Below are positions 12,261 to 25,576 of a stretch of DNA of 64,000 bases, piece after piece (the stretch's first letter is position 1; each line of letters begins with the position of its first letter). The translations under genes and the position numbers were made by a program. Under the pieces are notes generated by a model that saw only the letters and a program-made list of their open reading frames with translations, was not told the origin of the DNA and did no database searches. Source of the stretch: Lithospermum erythrorhizon (taxonomy: Eukaryota; Streptophyta; Magnoliopsida; Boraginales; Boraginaceae); contig JADFUC010000634.1 in the NCBI GenBank assembly GCA_019722365.1, positions 1-64,000 on the forward strand. The letters are read 5' to 3'.

Positions 12261-13509
12261 ATCCCGTTAGACTATATACCAGAGAGGGGAGTGAATTAGG
12301 ATAACGATTAAAGTTACAAACTTTTTCGGTTATAATTTTAGATTAAGCGAAATCTAAATTAAACAACCCTAGATAACAAATAATCAATCACAAATATGAT
12401 ATAAAAGTAAATTGATAGGGAAGTAAATTGATACGCTAGATTTAATCGCAGCTTCGCAAACCTAGCGCCTGAACTAAGTGACTTCTTCAACCTCTTTACC
12501 TCAGATTAGAAAACCTGCTCCAAATTCTCCTCGTGAACGATACAAGCAAGCCACTTCCTAAATGTCAATTACTAGCCGACAGACACCCTGGAAAGAACCT
12601 CAAGAAGTCTTGTACAACTCACAAGAAGTACCTAGATCCCCCTAGTTGAATCACTAGTATCACCACTAGCACTTTATCTTTATAAATTAATCCCATAATG
12701 GATTGAATAAGAGAAGAACAATTAAGCACTATGAATATCTCTTCACAAATTGCACTCTTAAAACCACGCGGTTTAGAATGGCCTTTGTTTTTTTGCTAAA
12801 TCAAAATGTATTTTAGGATGATAACAAAATTGACTTTTTAAATGAGCAAGGTTTTCTTTTATAGTTGATAAGAATTCAGTTTAGAAACCACACCATCGAG
12901 ACCCGCATCGTGGTCCTGGGGCTGATGGATACCTACGAATAAGCAAATAACTGTTTCATTTTGGAAGACATCGAAGTGTTAAAATAAGCTGCATTCCCCT
13001 CAACATAAAAATCTATACATTGAGGACAAGAGATGGATCATTTATATACAATCTGACAACCACAAATATGATTAATCATGGAAAAAACACCATAAATATC
13101 CAAATATAAATAAACAATATCCCACAAGCATAAATAAACACATCATTAATATACCTTCTCCCTTGATAAGTGCTTGAGGAGACAATAAACTAAAACATGA
13201 AAAGACACACAAGAAAACATAAAATAGGGAAGTAAGTATTAATGTGAATGACGCATCAGAACTGCATCCATGCCAATATTCATCATTTTGTTAAGACGAT
13301 GAAAGCCATAAATTTTGTAGCACGCACCGGAGTCCCTGAGTCAGCTATTTTTACATCTCACCTCGTGGTCGGAATCAATTATCAAGATACCTGGGCGCTT
13401 TCTCATGGTGGGATCTTCCCCTTGCTGGCATCAATTTCATAATACACTCTGCATTATCTTTGTTTTAACTCCCTCGTTTACCCAACCTCGAGATCTCGGG
13501 TCCCGAGCA
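12261..13509. other. Unassigned spacer, probably retroelement debris
   Basis: No gene is supported. The motif 'ccagagaggggagtgaatta' at ~12,280 and the downstream 'cttgtacaactcacaagaag' stretch at ~12,610 are reminiscent of the end of a minus-strand copia LTR, but no partner, PBS or TSD was found. The short open frame at 13,248-13,442 resembles nothing I know. Confidence 0.35.
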
Positions 13510-15946
13510 CTTAGACACCCGCCGAGTCGTACGCCCTCGAGGTTGGAGTCGTCATCAACCCGTATATCGGAGTCACCAATCGATGGTTGACACGAAAACA
13601 CCTGTTTAAAACCCAGTAGAACTCCGATAAATTGATAAAATAAAATAGTTCGAACTGAAAACTCGACATACAAAGTTTTAACCATCGTGCCATTCTAGCC
13701 AAAACCCAAGAACATAAAAAAAACCACTACAACAACGCCAAGTCAAGCCAAATGTACCAAAACATCAAACCAAAATAACCATAATTCAAAAAGAGATCAT
13801 TATATCCTGTAATCCGCCTCACCTAACTCAACTGCTTCCAAAGTATTAACTGAAGGGGTAAGCTCGACAAATTAGCGGAAACGGATCACCGATGGTAACT
13901 TACCCATATCCAACGAGGCATACAAGAAGGAATAAATATATATCGGTACTAGCAATAGGACGGGTAAATACGCTTATACAAATATATTATAGAAAATGTT
14001 ATTTCACCAAGACATCATAACAGATACACCGGAAGCCAAAAGCACACACATTGTACAAAAACTCATCATGAATGTTAATAAAAATTATATTTCACAACCA
14101 AACAAAAACTCACCCAACACATTAATATCACAATCACAAATAAATTGCTTTGGTAAAAAGCGAAACCACAACACATAATATATAACAATTCATCCCTCTT
14201 TTCCCTGACTACCCTTCGAACACCCATCAATATATATATGTATCATCATCTTTTTCCTTAAAGAAAGCTCACCCTTCGAACACCTAACAACGACATATTA
14301 TATAACAAATCATCCTTTTCCTGAAGTCACCCTTCAACACCCACATCACCCAACATCCATAAATCACACGTGACAATGTCAAATACACAAAACACACAAC
14401 AGCTTCAAAGTAACATCTATATCACAAACAATACAACCAAATCGGGATAAAACTCAGATCACAGATACACTCCTGCATACTTCACAACACAATTATACCT
14501 ACAACATGAATACAGAATACTAAAGATAAACATACTCAAATATTACGCTAAAACATAAATACTCAGTACATAAATTACCCTCCAATAAACACACCTCAAA
14601 TATGCATCTAATGCGACTACCTTCACACAAGCTCAACAATTCAAGGCCTCGACAACAATACACACCGATAGGTTCACAACACGTATACATTGCCTAACTT
14701 ATCATACACAACACCCAAACATAAATAAGTGACATGCTGAGATAAATCCCCACCTGGCTACTACCACTAGCTCTTCAAATCATTAATCGATCCTCACTGC
14801 TCCTATCAGCCCCGAGTCCTACTGCATATTACTAAAAATAACCTGGCTACAACTCATAACCATATCAACTTTTTATCCTAATTAAATAATGACTTTTAAC
14901 TCATTTCCGTTGAGAGGCAAATTACAACTTACGAAGATTAATTATGTTTCAATAACAACCTCATGATAAACCTCACTACCCGACTAAATTCGTGAGAATC
15001 AAATTCTATATCTTATTCAACCCCCAACATTTCCAACACTCAATTAATTCCACTCTAACTTTTTTCCCAATCAATTTAACTAGCACCTCCTAACCCCTAA
15101 CTTCAAGTTCGCTTATCACCCAAACCTATTGTTCCTCAACACTATAATTGATATTTGTATTCCAAAAACAAATCAATAATGAATGATCCACTAACTTATT
15201 TACATATTAATCCAATTTATTTTAGCGAAGTCAACTCACGATCACCGAAAGTCAATCTACTATAATGAAGACTTTCTACCCCAACATCATTATCAATCCC
15301 CAATTTGAGTCTAGCAATAATTCTATTCAATAATTCTATCCAAAAAATCCAAAGTCAACCTAAAAATTCAAAAGTCAACTACCCTAAAAACACCTTAAAA
15401 TTTCACATCAAACACCATATTTCTAATCCAAGAATAACTTAATCTACAACCTAAGAACTTAAATTTGAGCAATAAAATCCAAAATATCAAAAGCCTAAAT
15501 AAAAAGTCAAAGTTTAAGATTTCTACAAATATCAAAATATCGCGAATTTTTACCTTGAAACGACGGGGATGATGAGGAGAAACTTCTCCGAAAATTTTAG
15601 CTCCAAAGCTTGAGAATTGAGAGAGAAAATTGAGAAAGAAAGAATCAAAAATTTGGGGTGCTATTCGGCTGTCATGTTTCGGCTGATGGAGAAGAAGGAA
15701 ATGACTTGGTTTGGGCTTTTGGGCTTAGAAACGTAACTTTGGTGTTTATAATTTGCTGGGCCCAAAGTTCTCAACCCATGAAAATCCTTAATTACTGGAT
15801 ACTGCTTTTAAAATTTAATCCGACAACTAACTTCCAACATAACATTAATATAAATTTTAGTGGTTCCAATTCACGAAAATAAATTTAAAATCTCATATTT
15901 TAGTTTATTTTATTAACGAATAAGTTACTCTGCTTATGTTGAGATT
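13510..15946 (-). repeat. 3' LTR of gypsy X
   Basis: Extends from about 'acttagacacccgcc' to the polypurine tract side ('tatgttgagat'). It aligns with 23,215-25,576 throughout: 'gagtcaccaatc-atggttgacacg' near the left, 'ggcatacaagaa-gaataaatatatatcgg' at ~13,917/23,629 and 'tttcacatcaaacaccatatttc' at ~15,400/25,078. The 'gatgaggagaaactt' block at ~15,570 is shared with the Y and Z LTRs and marks the leader-side region of the LTR in this group. Confidence 0.8.
14171..14350. repeat. 3 x ~60 bp tandem repeat inside the 3' LTR of X
   Basis: Three imperfect units, each running from an 'atatattatataacaa' core through 'tcatcc-ttttcc' to 'cacccttcgaacacc'. The same three units are present in the 5' LTR at about 23,888-24,062, so the array predates the insertion of X. 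Confidence 0.75.
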
Positions 15947-15949
15947 CTA

Positions 15950-18900
15950 CCCACCTAACAAAAATTTCGCCTCTAAATTCTCTCAAACTCAAAGCTACAA
16001 AGTAAGAATCAAACAACCTGCATCAATTAACCCTCGCATCTAACGCCCTGGTTCCCTTATATCCTCCTCAAGGCCCCATGTGGCTTCCTCCACTGATGTT
16101 TTCTCCACAAACTTTTACCACCTCTTACCCTTGCTCCTTCAAAGACTTTCTCCGATCCAAGATCACACTCGGGTCCCTCCTCTATTTAGGTCAAATCTAC
16201 ACCCCAAGCTTCTATCCGCAATAAACTCCAAGATGCGTGACTCCATCCCAAGACGCATTTCCTCAAGGTAGACATTAGCTGAACACATCATATCCTCCCA
16301 GTTCCTTATGTACAACGGTAAGCCACCGCCCCACCTTGTCAAGATCTCAAACGGCCCAATGTAATCTGGGACTCAACCTCCTCTCTTCTCCTCGAACCCC
16401 ATCGTGACCTTCCATGGAGATATTATCTGAGAAATACCAAGTCACCTACCTCGAATGAAGTCTACTGGCCGATCAAGATACTTCGCTTTTCAAGTTCATC
16501 CAGGCCGGGCCTCAAATGTTGTTGTATCACTTTACCCTCTCTATCGAACTCTCCACCAACCTCGACCTTACAATCTTCTCCCCTACCTCATTCCAAAGAT
16601 ATCGAGTCCTACACCTCCGGCCATATAAAGCCGAACGGTGCCATCCTGAATGCTAGTTTCTCAAAACTTATTATAAGCGAACCTATTTTCGCAACTCCTC
16701 ATCCCAGCGTACTGAGAAACTCAACACACAGTTTCCTCAAAGACGCCCTCCGTTAACGCCTAAAATCGTTTCTCTTCGATAACCCGTCCGTCTGAGGACG
16801 AAACGCAGTGATTTCAATTGACCCGCCTCAACGCCCCGAATCCTCCCAAAACCTCGGCGAACTCAAGGGCTCCTGGTCCAAAACAATACCTCTCGGCACT
16901 CCCATAGCCTCACCACTTGGTCTACAAACATCTCGGGCCAACTTTCCGGCCCATCAGCTGTTTTTAACAGATAGTTCATCATCCACAATTACCCAAATCC
17001 CATCAGCTTTTGAGCTCCTCGAGCCTAAACACAAAGTCCATAGGATCTCTCCCATCGCCCACTGTGACGAAAAGTGTAACGGTTAAACTGAAGGCTTATG
17101 GTCAATCTTGACCGTTGACACTTTTGCCATGTAACCGCACTTTTCTTCATCCCGGCCACCAATTGCTCCTCCTCCTTTTAAATTTCATACATTTTGTACT
17201 CCCCGATGCATATCATATGAGTGGTATTGTGAGCCTCATCCAAGACTCTCCGCTTTTAGGGTCGGCGAAGTGGGGGCACAACCACTCGCCTCTAACCGTT
17301 GCATCACTGTCATCAATCAGAACTGATTTACCTCCCTCGCCTCCTGAACTAGGCCTCGCACTTTCTCATCTTCCTTTTGCATCTCCCCTATTTTATCTAG
17401 CAACACTGGTCTCACCTTCATATAAGCCAACAAAGACCCATCACCTCCAACCTCAAAGTCTACCCCAATCGCTTAACTCCCCTCTCTTGGCTCCTTCAAC
17501 TTCTCGGCCCCATGCATCCGCCACTACATTTGCTTTCCCCGATGGAGATTCAATTGTCGACTGTGACTCTACTCAAAACTCCTCATTCCATTCCTTTCGG
17601 GCTTCGGCCCTCAAATTCAACTCCTCCGGGTGGTGAATATACTCTTCCAAACTCAGGTCCAGAACACCGGCATTTAACCCATACGGGCAATTGCCTAAAT
17701 TTCAAAGCTAAAAACAACCTGCCAACTCCAAGTCATGGGTAGGATAATTCTTCCTCATGGTTCTTCAGAATTGTCTAGATGGCTGTCCGATCACCTTCCG
17801 TCTCTGCATCAATACTAACCCAACCTCATGGTTATATAATCGATGCGTGCCACCACATAATTTCATTCTCCCACTTTAGTTGCTGCAACACTGCAAGGCC
17901 AGCCACCTCCTCTTCAACTCATTGAAACAGTATCAGCCACTCCCCAGCCAAATGGTACACCCCCTCTCCCTTGTCAATCTCTGGAATTTGAGTTGGGACA
18001 ACTTAAAAGTCTTGTATGAACCTTCTTTAATACCCAATCAAACCTTAAGAAATCTCTCACTCACACCATGCCTCTCCAATTGATCACCGCCTAATCTTTA
18101 GGTCCACACTAACACTCCTTCCCAGACATGACCTAAAGAATCTCCCAACTCAAAATTCACACTGAAAACTGCATAACCGATTCAATCGTAAGAATTTCTT
18201 AATATTTCTCCTCAAACGATGCTCATGCTCAGATTAATTTTAGAATAGATTAGGATATCATCAATAAATGTACTTCACCACAACCATTCAAGAACTCTCG
18301 AAAACACTTTATTCATCAGGTCCATGAAAGTCGGCCGTGCATTTGTCAACCCTAAACGGCATCACCAAGAACCAGAAAAGCCCATTCTTGCATTTAAAAG
18401 TCGATTTTGATATATCATCCTCTTAATTTCAACCGTGATATCCGCATCTCAAATCAACTTCAGCAACGGTACCGGTTCTCCTCTAGTCACTTTGTTCAAC
18501 CGGTAATCACCAAGTAGCCTACCACCATCCTTCTTCTTCTTGACGGACACCAAGAACTTAAGGAGAATAACTCGGCCCATAAACTCTCTCCAACAAACTC
18601 CCTCAGAATCGCATAAACTAACTCAACCCTACTGAGCCATCTGCACGGTGCCGTGATTGCCTCGTACCCACTTCGAATTTAAAATCCACTGCTCGGAGGT
18701 AGTCCCAAAGTAAATCCTTCGGAAACACATCCTCTAATTCTGGCCAATCCGGACATTCTCAAGTCATATGCTCATCTTTCTCAAGTCCGGTTACATAACC
18801 CCAGAAATGTACCCGATGCATCCCTTGTTCAAGCAACTCTACAGCTTCTAACACCGAGATCATCACACAAGACGATAGAACCTTCCCTATCCCCCAACTT

Positions 18901-20530
18901 TAATCAGTATTTTACCAAATAGAACAATACTTTACGGTGACAATTTATTACATAAAGATGGTTTCCCCACTACCATTCCCAAATCAAATCAAAATCCACT
19001 TAACTCAAAGGGTAACAAATCTAATACTTCTAGTACACATGATTATCAACAATTTAAAGGGTCAATTACTATAAAACCCCAATTACCTCAACCGACCTCC
19101 ACCTAAAATAAGTCATTATTATCAAAGTGTACTCCTCGTGATGTTCTGAATTCAAAGACGCCTTTTTAGCAAAAATTAGATATAAAGAGTGTGTGGCTCT
19201 AGGTGAAAATCAAGGCCTCTTTAGAGCATCAAGACCATGTGTAAAGATAGAGCACGGTCGGCCTACCTCGAATATCCTGCGCTGCCTCCTACCGCGCGAT
19301 CAAGATTAATCTTCCTCCGCCCGTGCCAACTCCACTCATACCGCGCCCATCATAATCTGCCGATCTACCGCCAAATCCTCGGCCCCGACTGGCTGCCCCT
19401 CCAAATCCTGACACCTCTGACTACCCCGAGATCCACCTTCCTAAATCGCCGAAATGCGCCCATCCTGGGAACCCACAAAAGAGACATACATTAAAGAAAT
19501 GCCCGGCCTGATTGGAAACACCGCCACCCTCTGTGTCGATAATCTCGCCTCTTCGTGCCTGCCCACACCGATAACACCGAACATGCACATCACCCGAATA
19601 ATTTGCATCCCCCGTGAAAACCACCCTTTAGAGGTACGCGAGGCGCCGGTAGCCCTCAAAATCGGGCCGAATCAGACAGCACTGAATGACTCGCCTCAAG
19701 GTGCTGCCGAAAGTCTTCCAAACCCTCGCCTGATATGGCCCTGTAGCCCCGCCCCCTCGACCTCCCTCGCCTCTGGATTCCTATGTCCTCTTACCCCAAC
19801 GCCGCATTTTCAACCTGTGAAATCAAAAGCTCAACAAGGACAATCTCTCCAATTTGTAATCTCAAATGATTTAAAGCCCAGAATTCCTCCGAGTCAAAGG
19901 CACTCGGAATCATGTCGAACCTCTCATACCCATCAACTATTCTCTCCCCTCGTCACAGATCCGAACTAACTCCTCTCCATCGTGATACACATGAAGTCTC
20001 CAAACAAAATTCCCAAAAAGTTCTCGACCTGTTCTGCTGATCGCATTTCCACCCCTTAGCCACCAAATCTTTAGGACACACCCCACCAACTCCTTAGCTC
20101 CGCCCGACAAATTGCACACTACAAACTTCATCTTCAACTCATCCCCTAAAGCCATCGCTTCTAAACCCTATTCTAATGCCTAAGAATTCTACCGCAACCT
20201 CGTGTCGCGGCACTACGGAACTCGTGGTCCCTTCTTCGCAAAACCGTCTAGAATTCACTACTGGAGCCTGCACTGGGCCTCACATCTAACCGGCTCTCTC
20301 CAAAATCTCATCTCGACTCCTTTGGGAATTAGCCCTCGCTGGGACCCGTCGGGTCCACGCCCCGGCCTCACCACGCCCCCTTCCTCTAGCTCCACGAGCT
20401 CCCCTACCTCTGGGTCTACCTCAGCCTCTTCCGGCATCACCCCTACCCACACTAGTCTCCGCCTCTACTCTAGAAGCACCTCTACCCCTAACGGGTCCGG
20501 CTACCCGATCCGCAACTCAACTCGCGGCAT
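15950..20530 (-). pseudogene. gypsy X gag-pol with chromodomain (decayed)
   Basis: Read right to left. Gag has an ATG at 20,530 and a Gly/Arg-rich N-terminus (GRPRGRGARGARGRGRG at about 20,350-20,440). A degenerate zinc knuckle CYRCGQ lies near 19,560. In RT, LTNARPTFMDLMNKVF at about 18,308-18,357 matches the gypsy LTNAPATFMDLMNRVF block, and YIDDIL survives as a frameshifted trace near 18,250-18,290. After integrase the chromodomain end VEEATWGLEEDIREP is clear at about 16,050-16,095, and the polyprotein closes with ENLEAKFLLGG just before the polypurine tract at ~15,960. Stops and frameshifts occur throughout. Plus-strand open frames here are shadows. Confidence 0.85.
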
Positions 20531-20642
20531 CCTCAAACAAATTTCACGAAAGAAAAATAAGATGCTTTAGACTCATAAAAAGACTCCATGCATTAGCCAA
20601 AATTTTACAAAACTTTTAGACGTGAAACATTTAAAACCCTAC

Positions 20643-20653
20643 GCCCGATACCA
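20643..20653 (-). other. Primer-binding site of gypsy X (tRNA-iMet type)
   Basis: The minus strand reads TGGTATCGGGC, close to TGGTATCAGAGC, the usual complement of plant initiator tRNA-Met. It lies 4 bp inside the LTR end at 20,658, so it confirms both the orientation and the position of the 5' LTR. Confidence 0.75.
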
Positions 20654-20657
20654 TAAT

Positions 20658-20725
20658 TGTAACGAGCCGCCTCGATTCAGACGCCTCTGCAGGTTCGAGT
20701 CGTCATCAACCTCAGATATCTCGAA
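20658..20725 (-). repeat. Inner end of X 5' LTR, cut off by a Y insertion
   Basis: Starts TGTAACGAGCCGCC and runs through 'ggttcgagtcgtcatcaacctcagatatc'. It matches the first ~70 bp of the 3' LTR ('gaggttggagtcgtcatcaacccgtatatc' at ~13,540) and is exactly the piece missing from 23,215-25,576. Confidence 0.7.
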
Positions 20726-23214
20726 CAGAACGACCAAATGGCCGCCTGAAGTGCCAAGATTATCAACAACCTGTACACCGTAGTCACTGATCGATGATAA
20801 GATAAAAAGACTCTCTATTTTGACATTAATAATAATAGGTGGATTACACTCTTTGGTCTTATCAGCACAATTGCAAACAACTTATACAATAAAACAACGT
20901 AAATCTATTAACATAAATTCAATTCTTTAATTATACAACTCAAAGATACACAAGAATCCAAAATACAACATAAAGCACAAACTGCATCTCTCAATGAAGC
21001 CATAACACCTTAAGCTCCAAATAATATACAAATCGACAACAAAAGACAAATGACCGACGAGGAATTCCTATGCCACCACCGCTCATCTACGATCTTCAAT
21101 CAGCAGCCCATCAACGCAGCCTTCCTTCTCAACAAACCTCACCCATCAACCCTTAGGAACTCCAGGCATAAACGCCCCACCATGAGAATAGGAGTCACTA
21201 TTGTCGAGTGAATACAAAAAACAATTGGCTGCATCAATTCCCATATATACATATTCATACTTATATAAATAACATATGCTTATACATCAACCAGCCTACT
21301 ACAATGAATAAATTTAAATTCCACAACCTTATAAATCCTCTTATACGATGTTTATATCACTATACTAATGAAAGCTATAATCATAATTAACATATTCATT
21401 CAAGGGAAATAGTTTCTGCTGAGCCAAAGGCAGATCAAACGAGAATCCACCTCCAAATAATACACACACGGTGAATCAAACTCCAAATATCACACATGAG
21501 GAATCCACCTCCAATATCACGAGAACCCACCTCCAAATAATACACATATGAGGAAAATCCTACTCCAAATAAGCACGCATGAGGCCTCCACCTCCATCCT
21601 CCCGACCGAGGTTACACCCCCAATGTGCATATCACACCAAACCTCCCGAATCCACTGGCTACCCAGCCAATATGCAATGACCACACCAAACCTCCGGCCT
21701 GGTCACCACCGCCTCCTAAATAACACACATGCTAAAGCGCAATCAAGCACATCCGCATAATAAACACAAAGATTAATAAAATTTCCATACTATCAAAGAC
21801 ACAAATTATCTAATTTCATAACATGAATTTATATCCGAAAACTATCTCATAATGTAACTCATAATATCAATTATGCTTCATAACATGCCTACAATCATAT
21901 TGATCTCATAATGTCAAATATTTCATAATATGTACTCATAAATCACAATTTCCACATAATGTCAATCATAGTCATAACACACATATCGAATAGTCTCAAA
22001 CAATATATGAAAAATATATAACATGATATATATATATGAAAGGTCCCTAACGGTGAGATTTTGTACTCACTCGAGCCCAAAAGCGTGAATAACACCTTTG
22101 CACCTCTGTATGATCCGTGCCTCAACTCCTAAGAAAATTATACATTATAACACATTTGTAGAATAATCCCTTTAGCATCTATTAACCCCGAAAGCGTTAT
22201 ACCACGCCTCACGATTCAAATTTACAAACTCCTAGCAACTCCTATGCCCAAGCATTGGTATACACTTTTAATATTCCAACAGGACCACATTCTAATCGCC
22301 AACTTGTAAAATTCAATATTCGTCATCGCCTTATTACCCCAACAATAACACTTTAAGACATTCTAATCAATCCAACAATCAATTGACAACTAATTAATCC
22401 ATTAAATACAACTCTCCCATTCAAACGCTAAATTCTATACTTAACTTTCCCCAAACTTTCTCAACCCAATCTCTCCGAGATCCATATCCAAACCAGAATT
22501 GAAAATCTAAAACAACTATATTAAAGTTTCTAAATCCCCATATTTTTGCTAAATTTAAAGTTAATTTAAGAAAAGTCAATAAGAAATGTCCCTCAACTTA
22601 CACCACTTCTTAACCTAATAATCACTCAAAATCACCGCTAATCTCCTATACGATACTCAGATAACATTTCTACGCTATAATAAATTCAAGATCTAAAAGT
22701 CAAGAAAAATCCAAAGTCAACTCCTTTCAAAACTCAAGAAATATCTCTCAAAGATCGACTTTGTTACCTAGATATGATGAGATGATGAGGAGAAGCAAAT
22801 CCACCATTTTGATTCTGAAGTTTTGCTCAGCACAGAAAATGGAAGAAAATTTTGGTGGGGGGAGTTTTCAGCCAAAGAGGGAGAAGAAGGTTTTGGATGA
22901 GGATGGAGATAGTGGTGGTAGTGGAGTTTAGAGGAAGAAATTTAAGTTCCGCTTTGTCGTTAATTTTACACCTTTCCGCACTTAAATCTCAACTAAACCG
23001 ATTTTCATTGCGTTATTCCCTATGTATGTGAGTTACTCATCTCATACTCATTTCGATATATCGAGTTATTCCAAAATTATTTATACTATCTCCGGTCTCA
23101 CCACAAACCGAATATACCAACTTATTTGTTCAATTCTCCACCACTAACTTCGAATTTTTAATTTCACCCGAACATTCACGAGAAACTTATATACGGTCAA
23201 CATAATAATTGTAT
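20726..23214 (-). repeat. Y-family gypsy solo LTR inserted in the 5' LTR of X
   Basis: About 2.49 kb. It begins near 'cagaacgaccaaatggccgcc' and aligns with the LTR at 40,687 ('aacgacccgcccagtcggccgcc'), including 'gtacac-gtagtcac...gatgg/gatcgatgat' and 'cattaataataat'. It lacks the X-specific 60 bp array. It has no internal region, so it is a solo LTR. Possible TSD ctcga/tttga is imperfect. It carries the 'gatgatgaggagaagc' block at ~22,780 and a purine-rich stretch at ~22,850-22,930, as in the other LTRs. Confidence 0.7.
21441..21720. repeat. Two minisatellites inside the Y solo LTR
   Basis: Five to six ~28 bp units with the core 'gaatccacctccaaataatacacac', then two to three ~50 bp units with the core 'cctcccgaccgagg...aatgtgcatatcacaccaaa'. 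The same order of arrays is seen in the Y LTR at 41,367-41,600. Confidence 0.75.
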
Positions 23215-25576
23215 GTCTGCTTTGAGTCACCAATCATGGTTGACACGAAAATACCTCTTTAAAAACCAGAGAACTCCGATACTGATAAAATAAAATAGTT
23301 CAAACTGAAAACCTCGACATACAAAGTTAACTGATTTTAAATACTAAGCCAAACCCAAAAACATAAAACACAACAACCAAGTCACAAAATATAATAAAAA
23401 CATCTTACAATTTCAACATTTAAAAACCAAAATAATAATCGCTTATGTCCGAAAAAATGAAAGAGAGGATCACAGATCCATAATTCGCTTCTCTCACTCT
23501 TAAATAATAAGGTCACCGAACACTCGCTAGTTCAATCGTTTTAAATGGCACCCGCTTAACTAAGTGGAAAGCGGGTAAACACTTTAGTGGAAACGATCAC
23601 CCGATGGCACCACCATATCCGAACGAGGCATACAAAGAAGCGAATAAATATATATCGGTACATAGCAATAAGATGGGTAAATACAGTTATACAAATATAA
23701 TACAGAAAATGTTATCTACTCAAGACATCATAACAGGATACTCATCAGAAATAAAAGCACACCTTGTACAAAAACTCTAATTTTAATGTGAATAATGCAC
23801 TATATTTCATCACATAAATCCAAACAAAAACTCACCCAATGACACATCACAATCACAAATAAATGCTTTGGTAAAAAGAGAAACCAACACATAATATATA
23901 AATAATTCATCCTTTTCCCACTGACTCACCCTTCAACACCCATCAACAACATATATTATATCAATTCTATCCTTTCAACAGTTCACCCTTCGAACAATCT
24001 AACAACAAATATATTATATAACAAATCATCCTTTCCCGGTGCCCACCCTTCGAACAATCTCTGCCATCACCTCATCCATAAACTCACGCACAATGTCAAA
24101 TACATACGTAACAAACACAATAACAATAAAGTAACATCTATATCACAAACAATACAACCAAATCAGACAAACCCCACTCAACAGATACACTCCCGTATAC
24201 TTCCACAACACAATTATACTCAACATGAATACAGTGAATACTCTCAAGATAAACATACTCAAATATTACGCTAAACATTAAAATACCTCCATACATAAAT
24301 ATTCCCTCCAATAAATACACCAACACGCATCAATGCGACTACCACACAAGTCTTCAATCAATCACAGCCTCACAACACACACCGAGTAGGTTCAACACGA
24401 TACACGTACCTAACTTATCATACAACACCCAAACATAAATAAGATAACAAGCTTAGAAAGGAGAACCTCAAACCTTGGCTTACTACTACTAGCCTAACCG
24501 GCCAATCGACCACCGTTCTATCATTCCGAAACCGAATGAACATTACCAAAAAATAAACGCCAACCAGAACCATGTCAATCCTTTTATCCACTTAAATACT
24601 GACTTTTTAACTCATTTTATAAATTACAACTTACGTAGTGATTACCAGCTTATGCTTCAATAACAACCTCGATGGATAAATCCCCACTTGACTAAATTGA
24701 CATAATCACCTATATCTTATTCAACCCCAACATTTCCAACAATCTAATAACCACTTAACCTTTTTTCCCAATCAATTTAACTATAACCCCTGAACCTCAT
24801 CCAAAGTTCGCCATTTCACCCAAAATCACTACATTAATAATCTTAAACCTATTTGTTCCCCAAATTATAATTAAAACAACTAAGTAATAATGATCCACTA
24901 ACTTATTTACTAATCCACACATTTAAAGCTCTACTCTATCACCCGAAAGTCAATCATCACACAAAGATTTTAAATATCATCATGCACAATCCCTATATTA
25001 CAATTTAGGCTCTGTAATTCTATTCATTATCCAAAGTCAACCTGTAATCAAAGTCAACTACCCTAAAAACATCCAAAATTTCACATCAAACACCATATTT
25101 CAATCCAAGAATCATAACCCAAGAACTGAGCAATAAACTAAAAATATCAAAAAGCCAACAAAACAAAGTTTTAAGATTAAACAAAATACCAAAAAACATC
25201 GTGACCTTTTTTAATTTTGGAATGATTTATTTATTTATAGAAACCCTCCTGTAATTTAGTCTGGAAGTCACAATCGAGGAGAAAATTGGCATGTTAATTG
25301 CCCACATGCTTTCGGGTCACGAGTAATAAACACTTTATCAGCTTGGGCCAAATGACTTGAGGGTTGTAATTGTTGAGTCCTAAAGCCCAACTGTGAAAAT
25401 CCTGGCTCTTGACCAGGCTGATACCTTTCGCTTTAACTAATCCTAACAACTAACCTCCACACATTACTTAACATAAAATTTTTAGTGGGTTCCAAATTAC
25501 GGAAATAAATGAAAATCTATTTTAGTTTATTTTACATCAGTTTATCGCTCTTTACAATCTTCATGTATGTTAGACA
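23215..25576 (-). repeat. 5' LTR of gypsy X, main part
   Basis: Resumes at 'gagtcaccaatcatggttgacacg' and ends 'tatgttagaca' at 25,576. It is collinear with the 3' LTR at 13,510-15,946 but has many small indels relative to it. The junction with the Y LTR on its left has no clean boundary motif. Confidence 0.75.
23888..24062. repeat. 3 x ~60 bp tandem repeat inside the 5' LTR of X
   Basis: Counterpart of the array at 14,171-14,350, with the same number of units and the same core ('atattatataacaaatcatcctttcc', 'cacccttcgaacaa'). Confidence 0.75.

Larger units (their letters stand above)
13510..25576 (-). mobile_element. Ty3/gypsy retrotransposon X (Tekay/Del type), nested
   Basis: A full-length but decayed minus-strand element. 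The 3' LTR is at 13,510-15,946 and the internal region at 15,947-20,657. The 5' LTR is in two pieces, 20,658-20,725 and 23,215-25,576, separated by a Y-family solo LTR. The pieces sum to ~2.43 kb, equal to the ~2.44 kb 3' LTR, which supports the reconstruction. A PBS abuts the 5' LTR and a polypurine tract (GGTGGGTAGAA on the minus strand, about 15,946-15,956) abuts the 3' LTR. A chromodomain follows integrase, as in Tekay/Del chromoviruses. No clean TSD was found at the outer ends. Confidence 0.85.

Noticed and set aside
16080..20570. Several long plus-strand frames, Ser/Pro/Leu-rich
   Set aside because: They lie opposite the minus-strand gypsy gag-pol of element X, whose RT and chromodomain motifs are clear.
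20658..23214. Reading 20,658-23,214 as the intact 5' LTR of gypsy X
   Set aside because: Beyond the first 68 bp it aligns with Y LTRs and lacks the X 60 bp array; 23,215-25,576 is the true partner of the 3' LTR.
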